Shown here: in pieces, positions 1 to 4,725 of the stretch
Position numbering within the stretch: the first letter of the stretch is position 1
Layout: the number at the start of each line of letters is the position of its first letter
Origin: JAUVXY01 sp964392345
GTDB taxonomy: Bacteria > Actinomycetota > Humimicrobiia > Humimicrobiales > Humimicrobiaceae
Length of the DNA: 12,401 nucleotides
NCBI GenBank assembly: GCA_964392345.1
Contig: CAYMPQ010000053.1
Coordinates: 1-12,401, forward strand
Reading direction: 5' to 3'
Translations under genes and position numbers: made by a program
The notes under the pieces: generated by a model
The model's database searches: none
What the model saw: the letters and a program-made list of their open reading frames with translations, nothing else
Told to the model about the DNA's origin: nothing

Positions 1-222
1 TATGAAGGATTTAAAATATTGATTGCCGACAAAGAAAAAGCATTGGTGGATTTTATTTATTTTTCTTTAAGGCAAAAAAGGCCTCTGAATTTTGAGGAGG
101 AAAGATTTGAGAGAGATCTTATTAGTAAGCTTAGTTGGGGCAGGGTATTAAAATACTCCAAATTATTTAATATAAAAACAGCAGATACACTACTAAAACT
201 GAAAGGTTGGGCAGGATGTTAA
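1..222 (+). CDS. AbiEi-family antitoxin / transcriptional regulator, C-terminal part (5' end outside window)
   Basis: Open in frame from the first base to the TAA at 220-222, giving about 73 residues that begin YEGFKILIADKEKALVDFIYF. The pattern 'K-I-x-x-A-x-x-E-K-A-L-x-D-F-I-Y' is the late part of AbiEi-type antitoxins, where a conserved T/DxEKALxDxLY stretch follows the winged-helix DNA-binding domain. That DNA-binding domain would lie upstream of the window. AbiEi proteins repress their own operon and counteract the AbiEii nucleotidyltransferase toxin (type IV toxin-antitoxin, phage abortive infection). The next gene begins inside the last codons of this one, which supports translational coupling to the toxin. 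A TTG at 19 could open the frame, but the continuous upstream frame and the family match make this a truncated gene rather than a 67-residue protein. The call rests on a short fragment plus the neighbour, so the exact AbiEi subfamily is unknown. Confidence 0.72.
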   Translation, partial: YEGFKILIADKEKALVDFIYFSLRQKRPLNFEEERFERDLISKLSWGRVLKYSKLFNIKTADTLLKLKGWAGC

Positions 223-1025
223 ATATGGAATATCTCCTGGAAGAGGCCAAAAATAATAATCTTCCAGTCTTAAAGAAAAGAGCAATCATACGGGAGTATT
301 TGCAGATTATTATTTTAAACTCTATATATAAGCAAAAGCTGGGTAGATATTTCTTTTTTATGGGTGGAACAGCAATGAGATATTTTTATAGAGTACCGCG
401 TTTTTCCGAAGATCTTGATTTTAACACACCCTCTTTGGAGTACCGGGAATTTGAGAATACATTACAGCGGGTAGGAAAGGACCTGTCCAGGGAAGGGTTA
501 CCTGCAACAATATCTGTAAGCAGAAGAAAAAATCTTTTTACTGCAAAGCTTCTCTTTACTGATGTTATGGGAAGATATGGTATTTCAGATGAACGGGGAG
601 CAAACCTGATGGTCAAAATAGAAATTAACAGGCCCAATTGGGAACTTAATACTGACTCAAAGGTACTTAGTATGTATGGATATAATTTTACCTCAATTTT
701 AATGAGCAGGGGTAATTTACTTTCGGAAAAGATTTGTGCCCTGCTAAACCGTAAAAGGGGACGTGACATCTATGACACATTATATATGCTCAGGAAGAAG
801 TTTCCTTTCAATGAGAATGTTTTGAAAGCAAATAATATAAAACTACCCGTAGAAGATACTATCTTAGCGTATCTGAAGAGCATGGACGGAAAAGAGCTTA
901 AACAGCTTGCCAACCAGGTTAAACCATTTTTGTTCAAGGAAGATGATATTGATTTGATAATAAAAGCACCATTATATGGAAAAGCTTTCCTTGATGATTA
1001 TACCAATGACTTTGAGCGCAGCTAG
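216..1025 (+). CDS. AbiEii-family nucleotidyltransferase toxin (type IV TA system)
   Basis: 269 residues from the ATG at 216. AbiEii proteins are DNA-polymerase-beta-type nucleotidyltransferases; studied members of this fold transfer nucleotides to tRNA or other targets and arrest growth, giving abortive phage infection. Visible motifs: FMGGTAMR followed by RFSEDLDF (residues about 49-69), the GG(T/S)-x(n)-DxD active site with the aspartates in EDLDF; the NLMVKIEIN strand carrying a lysine, as in the second AbiEii motif; and RDIYDTLYML (from residue about 183), matching the RDxYDLYxL motif near the C-terminal helices. The start is uncertain. A TTG at 207 gives 272 residues, but GAAAGG at 201-206 is well spaced for ATG 216, which overlaps the antitoxin stop by 7 bases; ATG 225 is also possible. 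The overlap indicates coupled translation. The gene is intact. About 170 bp then separate it from the heat-shock operon. Confidence 0.85.
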   Translation: MLNMEYLLEEAKNNNLPVLKKRAIIREYLQIIILNSIYKQKLGRYFFFMGGTAMRYFYRVPRFSEDLDFNTPSLEYREFENTLQRVGKDLSREGLPATISVSRRKNLFTAKLLFTDVMGRYGISDERGANLMVKIEINRPNWELNTDSKVLSMYGYNFTSILMSRGNLLSEKICALLNRKRGRDIYDTLYMLRKKFPFNENVLKANNIKLPVEDTILAYLKSMDGKELKQLANQVKPFLFKEDDIDLIIKAPLYGKAFLDDYTNDFERS

Positions 1026-1103
1026 GCAGCCCAAATTATGCAATGTGGTACTACGCCTTAGATATGGGTAAAATCATTTTTTCATTAAAGTGAAAAAAAT
1101 ATT

Positions 1104-1131
1104 TTGCAAATTTATTAAAATTATTTATAAT
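1104..1131 (+). promoter_or_regulatory. Probable sigma-70-type promoter of the hspR-dnaK operon
   Basis: TTGCAA at 1104-1109 (-35) and a perfect TATAAT at 1126-1131 (-10), separated by 16 bp, in an A/T-rich region about 65 bp ahead of the hspR-like start. Transcription would begin near 1138. The -35 is part of an inverted repeat (TTGCAAA at 1104-1110, TTTGCAA at 1136-1142) that brackets the -10, so a regulator could bind here. No mapping data are available. Confidence 0.6.
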
Positions 1132-1162
1132 ATACTTTGCAACAGTATTGATATTTGATAAA

Positions 1163-1183
1163 CTTGTGTAAGTAACAGTTAGG
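1163..1183 (+). promoter_or_regulatory. Degenerate HAIR-like operator (possible HspR binding site)
   Basis: CTTGTGT at 1163-1169, seven bases, then AGTTAGG at 1177-1183. The published HAIR consensus for HspR is CTTGAGT-N7-ACTCAAG. The left half matches 6 of 7, the right half 4 of 7, and the spacing is exact. It lies just downstream of the predicted transcription start and just upstream of the hspR-like gene, where an autorepressor site would be expected. A 10 of 14 match can arise by chance in a region of this size, so this is a candidate only. Confidence 0.35.
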
Positions 1184-1196
1184 TTGGTGGGAAAAA

Positions 1197-1514
1197 TTGT
1201 TTAATGAAGAAGATAAAAGTTATCCAATTGAATTAGTGGCTGAATTTTTAGGATTAAACAGCAGGACGCTTTATTATTACGAAAGGTTTGGCCTGGTCTG
1301 TCCATTTAGAAGGGGCAGGAAAAGATATTATTCTAAGGCGGATATAGCATGGTTAGAATATATGAGGGAACTTATGTATGGACAGGGAATGAACCTGCGG
1401 TCAATAACTGTGCTTATAAAAAGAAGGGACAATGTTATTTTAAGCAAGTGTCCTGAAGATGTTGTGAATTGTTTTAAAAATTACCTGGTAAGAATTAAAA
1501 AAAGCGAAGAATAG
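1197..1514 (+). CDS. hspR: MerR-family transcriptional regulator, HspR-like heat-shock repressor
   Basis: 105 residues. The N-terminal MerR winged helix-turn-helix is clear: YPIELVAEFLGLNSRTLYYYERFGLV (residues 9-34), then RGRKRYYSKADIAWLEYMRELM, equivalent to the HspR pattern 'R-x-Y-S-x-x-D-I-x-x-L-x-x-I'. The following NLRSITVLIKRRD resembles the HspR stretch 'GVNLAGVxxIL'. HspR binds HAIR operators and represses dnaK-type operons in partnership with DnaK, so excess DnaK shuts off its own synthesis. The call rests on this resemblance and on its position as first gene of the dnaK operon; the protein is at the short end for HspR, and another MerR subfamily cannot be excluded. The TTG start at 1197 is preceded by GGTGGG at 1186-1191 with 5-base spacing. 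No in-frame ATG occurs before the middle of the DNA-binding domain, so TTG is very likely the real start. 78 bp separate it from dnaK with no promoter evident. Confidence 0.8.
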   Translation: MFNEEDKSYPIELVAEFLGLNSRTLYYYERFGLVCPFRRGRKRYYSKADIAWLEYMRELMYGQGMNLRSITVLIKRRDNVILSKCPEDVVNCFKNYLVRIKKSEE

Positions 1515-1592
1515 CCAGGAAGACAAGAAAGTTATCGTTATGGTAAGAGCTAAATATAAAAATAAAAATTATAAGGAAAGGGTAGAAGTATA

Positions 1593-3533
1593 ATGGGAAA
1601 AGCAGTAGGAATTGATCTTGGAACGACAAATTCATGTATTGCAGTTATGGAAGGCGGCAAGCCTACCGTAATCACTAATAGCGAAGGTGGTAGAACTACG
1701 CCTTCTGTTGTGGGCATAACTAAAAAAGGTGAGAGACTTGTAGGGCAGTTAGCAAAAAGACAGGCAGCATTAAATCCCGAAAATACAGTTTATTCTATTA
1801 AAAGATTTATTGGGAGAAAATACAGCGAGGTTGAAAGCGAGAGGAAGATTGTGTCCTATAACGTAATAGAAGGCAAAAATAGCATGGCTGAAGTTAAGAT
1901 GGGAGACAAAACTTATACTCCTGAGGAAGTATCAGCTATGATACTCCAAAAAATGAAAACTGATGCTGAGAGCTATTTAGGCACCGAAGTTACCGACGCT
2001 GTAATTACTGTTCCTGCTTATTTTAATGATGCGCAAAGGCAGGCGACTAAAAATGCCGGGAAAGTTGCGGGGCTTAATGTTCTGCGAATAATTAATGAAC
2101 CGACAGCAGCATCACTTGCGTATGGTCTTGACAAGAAGAAAGAAGAAAAAATTTTAATATTTGATCTTGGCGGAGGAACATTTGATGTATCTGTACTTGA
2201 GGTTGGAGAGGGAGTATTTGAGGTTAAATCAAGCCATGGTGATATGCACCTTGGAGGAGATGATTACGACGATAGAATAATGAATTATCTGGCAGATGGA
2301 TTTAAAAAGGAACAGGGGATAGATCTACGTAACGACAGGCAGGCTCTGCAGAGACTGATAGAAGCATCTGAGAAGGCAAAAGTTGAATTATCTTCAGTTA
2401 TGGAAACCAATATCAGCCTTCCATTTATTACTGCAGATGCAAATGGGCCAAAGCATCTCGAGATGAAACTAACGAGAGCAAAGTTTGAACAGCTGACAGC
2501 GGATTTAACTGAAAGGTGCAAAGATCCTCTGGAAAAAGCTTTAAAAGATTCTGGGCTTAAGGCAACAGAGATAGACGAGGTTATATTGGTTGGCGGGTCA
2601 ACAAGAATGCCTGTCATACAAAAATTAGTTAAAGATTATACTGGGAAAGAGCCTAACAAGGGAGTAAATCCTGATGAGGTAGTAGCAGTTGGCGCAGCTA
2701 TCCAGTCTGGAGTGCTAAAGGGAGATGTAAAAGATGTGGTGCTGCTGGATGTAACTCCACTTTCACTTGGTATTGAAACACTGGGCGGGGTAATGACAAA
2801 GCTTATTGAGAGGAATACTACTATTCCTACCAAGAAGAGTGAAATTTTTACAACTGCAGCAGATAACCAGACAAGTGTAGATATTCATGTTCTTCAAGGG
2901 GAACGTGAAATGGCAAGGGACAATAAGACAATAGGCAGGTTCAGGCTTGATGGAATCCCACCTGCACCAAGAGGAGTGCCGCAGATAGAGGTAGCTTTTG
3001 ATATAGATGCTAACGGTATAGTAGATGTTTCTGCTAAAGACATGGCTACAGGAAAAGAGCAGAAAATTACTATTACGGCAACATCTCACTTAACTGATGA
3101 TGAGATAGATAAAATGGTTAAAGAAGCTAAAGAGCACACGGAAGAAGACAAGAAGAAGCGCGCTCTTATAGAAGCTAAAAATAATGCTGACAATCTAATC
3201 TATACTACAGAGAAATTATTTAAAGATATCGGTGATAAAGCTCCTGCAGATATAAAGAAAAAAATTGAGGACCAGGTTGCAGTGCTGAAAAAAAGTTTAG
3301 AATCAGAAAATGCTGATGAAATAAAGAAGGAAACAGAAAAATTACAGAATTTACACAATGATCTTTCGCAAACTCTTTATGCACAAGCTGGAGCAGGTGC
3401 CGGAGGCCCAGGTGGGCAAGGGGCAGCAGGACCCGGAGCTTCCGGGGGGCAGCAAGCAGGAGAACAGCAGAAAAGCAGTGAAGATGAAGATGTGATTGAT
3501 GCAGAATTTGAAGCAAAGGATGAAGAAAAATAA
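1593..3533 (+). CDS. dnaK: Molecular chaperone DnaK (Hsp70)
   Basis: 646 residues, full length for DnaK. This cytosolic ATP-dependent chaperone binds exposed hydrophobic segments of unfolded proteins and passes aggregates to ClpB. The nucleotide-binding domain has the phosphate-1 loop IDLGTTNSC (7-15), IINEPTAASLAYG, the phosphate-2 loop IFDLGGGTFDVSVLEVG, and the adenosine loop VILVGGSTRMP. The interdomain linker is DVVLLDVTPLSLGIETLGG, followed by the beta-sandwich peptide-binding domain (NQTSVDIHVLQGERE) and helical lid. The C-terminal tail is Gly/Ala/Gln-rich and ends in the acidic DVIDAEFEA motif typical of bacterial DnaK. The ATG at 1593 has AAGGAAAGGG at 1573-1582. It sits between the HspR-like repressor and dnaJ; grpE, the usual nucleotide-exchange partner, is not next to it. 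Confidence 0.98.
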   Translation: MGKAVGIDLGTTNSCIAVMEGGKPTVITNSEGGRTTPSVVGITKKGERLVGQLAKRQAALNPENTVYSIKRFIGRKYSEVESERKIVSYNVIEGKNSMAEVKMGDKTYTPEEVSAMILQKMKTDAESYLGTEVTDAVITVPAYFNDAQRQATKNAGKVAGLNVLRIINEPTAASLAYGLDKKKEEKILIFDLGGGTFDVSVLEVGEGVFEVKSSHGDMHLGGDDYDDRIMNYLADGFKKEQGIDLRNDRQALQRLIEASEKAKVELSSVMETNISLPFITADANGPKHLEMKLTRAKFEQLTADLTERCKDPLEKALKDSGLKATEIDEVILVGGSTRMPVIQKLVKDYTGKEPNKGVNPDEVVAVGAAIQSGVLKGDVKDVVLLDVTPLSLGIETLGGVMTKLIERNTTIPTKKSEIFTTAADNQTSVDIHVLQGEREMARDNKTIGRFRLDGIPPAPRGVPQIEVAFDIDANGIVDVSAKDMATGKEQKITITATSHLTDDEIDKMVKEAKEHTEEDKKKRALIEAKNNADNLIYTTEKLFKDIGDKAPADIKKKIEDQVAVLKKSLESENADEIKKETEKLQNLHNDLSQTLYAQAGAGAGGPGGQGAAGPGASGGQQAGEQQKSSEDEDVIDAEFEAKDEEK

Positions 3534-3570
3534 AAAACCAAGAAAAATAGAAATTGGCAGCAACAAATAA

Positions 3571-3592
3571 AGCAGCTGAGGTTTAGCTGGCT
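3571..3592 (+). other. Small stem-loop downstream of dnaK
   Basis: CAGCT (3573-3577) and AGCTG (3585-3589) pair across a 7-base loop. AG (3571-3572) and CT (3591-3592) extend the stem past a bulged G. It is 37 bp after the dnaK stop and has no T-run, so it is not an intrinsic terminator. It may add to the larger hairpin just downstream. Confidence 0.4.
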
Positions 3593-3607
3593 GAATTGTG
3601 TATGTGT

Positions 3608-3636
3608 TTGCAAATATTTGCCCACAGTTTTATCTT
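3608..3636 (+). promoter_or_regulatory. Possible internal promoter for dnaJ-clpB
   Basis: TTGCAA at 3608-3613 and TATCTT at 3631-3636, 17 bp apart. The nine bases TTTGCAAAT (3607-3615) are identical to those at the operon's main promoter (1103-1111), which makes a shared -35 element plausible. The -10 is imperfect, and the site overlaps the intercistronic hairpin. Low confidence. Confidence 0.3.
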
Positions 3637-3658
3637 TAGAAGCTGTGGGCAGGTATTT
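3612..3658 (+). promoter_or_regulatory. Long intercistronic hairpin between dnaK and dnaJ
   Basis: Bases 3612-3627 pair with 3643-3658 over 16 positions (two G-U wobbles), and four further pairs (3628-3631 with 3639-3642, two of them wobbles) leave the 7-base loop ATCTTTA. The core is GCCCACAG/CTGTGGGC. No U-tract follows, so it is not a standard terminator. In an operon such a structure can protect the upstream dnaK message from 3' exonucleases, mark an RNA-processing site, or cause partial termination, so that DnaK exceeds DnaJ/ClpB. It ends 34 bp before the dnaJ start. The structure is read directly from the sequence; the role is inferred. Confidence 0.7.
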
Positions 3659-3692
3659 ATAAGAATAGAAATTTACAGGTAAGTGATCATAA

Positions 3693-4697
3693 ATGGTTGA
3701 TTATAAAGATTATTATAAAATACTGGGAGTCAGTAAAACTGCAACACAGGATGATATTAAAAAAGCTTATAGGAAGTTGGCAAGGAAGCATCACCCTGAT
3801 GCTAATCTCGGTAATCCCGGAGCTGAAGAAAAATTTAAAGAAATTGGCGAAGCGTATGAAGTTTTAAAGGACCCTGAAAAAAGATCCAGATATGACCAGC
3901 TTGGTTCAAACTGGAAACAATATGCCAGGGCTGGAGCAGGATGGCCCGGTGGTGCAGACAGGACGCGTACCTACGATTTTAGTGGCGGCGGGTTTAATTT
4001 TGGAGATCTGGGAAGTGGCTTTTCTGATTTTTTTGAAATGTTTTTTGGAAAAGGAACCAATGAAAAATTTTCATCATTTACTTCCCAATTTGGAAGAGCA
4101 GGCAGTGGCACAAAGCAGGGGAAAAGCACGTGGGGAGCTGGCCCCTCTTACCAAAAGGGCCGTGACCTGCAGGCAAGCCTTAATATAACTTTAAAAGAAG
4201 CTTATGCAGGTACCAGGCGCTCACTTAAATTTCAAAAGGATAATAAATTCAGGACCGTGACCGTAAAAGTGCCAAAAGGGATTAAAGATGGCGGAAAGAT
4301 CAGGGTTGCTGGAGAAGGGCAAAGTATCATGGGCGGACAAAGCGGAGATTTGTATCTGGTGGTAAATGTAGACCCTCATGATTTTTTTACAAGAAAAGGT
4401 GATGATCTGTACTGTGAAGTTCCGGTAACAATAAAAGAGGCTTTGTACGGAGGAAAAATTGAAATACCAACATTTAACGGAAAAGTTGTTGTAAAACTCC
4501 CGCCAAAGACACAAACCGGAAAAACATTAAGGCTCAAAGGCAAGGGAATGCCAAAGCTGAAAGGTGGGGGGTACGGTGATCTTTATGCTAAAATAAAAAT
4601 AATGCTTCCTGAAAATTTAACAGATGAGCAAAAGAAACATCTTGATGAGTTTGTAAAAACCTATAATGAAAATCCGAGGTCTAAAATTAGTATTTAG
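3693..4697 (+). CDS. Type-II J-domain co-chaperone (CbpA/DnaJ2-like, no zinc finger)
   Basis: 334 residues. It stimulates DnaK ATP hydrolysis and delivers substrates. The J-domain (about residues 5-70) begins DYYKILGVSKTATQDDIKKAYRKLARKHHPD and has the catalytic HPD at 34-36, then FKEIGEAYEVLKDPEKRSRYDQLG. A Gly/Phe-rich linker follows (about 80-150: FSGGGFNFGDLGSGFSDFFEMFFG). The C-terminal beta-sandwich domains start near YQKGRDLQASLNITLKEAYAGT and include VKVPKGIKDGGKIRVAGEG, FTRKGDDLYCEVPVTIKEALYGG and KGKGMPKLKGGGYGDLYAKIKI. The four CxxCxGxG repeats of classical DnaJ are absent and only one cysteine is present, so this is a class-B protein like CbpA. The ATG at 3693 has only a weak ribosome site (ACAGGTAAG at 3674-3682). 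The stop is 28 bp before clpB. It appears to be the operon's sole J-protein; a classical DnaJ may exist elsewhere. Confidence 0.95.
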   Translation: MVDYKDYYKILGVSKTATQDDIKKAYRKLARKHHPDANLGNPGAEEKFKEIGEAYEVLKDPEKRSRYDQLGSNWKQYARAGAGWPGGADRTRTYDFSGGGFNFGDLGSGFSDFFEMFFGKGTNEKFSSFTSQFGRAGSGTKQGKSTWGAGPSYQKGRDLQASLNITLKEAYAGTRRSLKFQKDNKFRTVTVKVPKGIKDGGKIRVAGEGQSIMGGQSGDLYLVVNVDPHDFFTRKGDDLYCEVPVTIKEALYGGKIEIPTFNGKVVVKLPPKTQTGKTLRLKGKGMPKLKGGGYGDLYAKIKIMLPENLTDEQKKHLDEFVKTYNENPRSKISI

Positions 4698-4725
4698 AAT
4701 ATAGCTTGAGAGGTGGAAAAACTTT

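Noticed and set aside
386..769. 127-residue minus-strand reading frame within the AbiEii gene
   Set aside because: It lies antisense to a gene with clear family motifs, has no ribosome site and shows no recognisable domain.
1515..1592. Separate dnaK promoter or CIRCE element between hspR and dnaK
   Set aside because: The 78 bp contain no TTGACA/TATAAT pair and no CIRCE inverted repeat, so dnaK is most simply read from the upstream promoter.
2285..3089. Several minus-strand reading frames inside dnaK
   Set aside because: They are antisense to highly conserved dnaK codons; their composition follows from the complementary strand.
3892..4188. 98-residue plus-strand frame inside dnaJ
   Set aside because: It is an out-of-frame overlap within the Gly/Phe-rich linker and C-terminal domain of dnaJ, with no homology or start signal.
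4704..4709. CTTGAG ahead of clpB as a second HAIR half-site
   Set aside because: The partner half ACTCAAG is absent at the N7 spacing, and the bases overlap the clpB ribosome-binding site. A chance match is likely.
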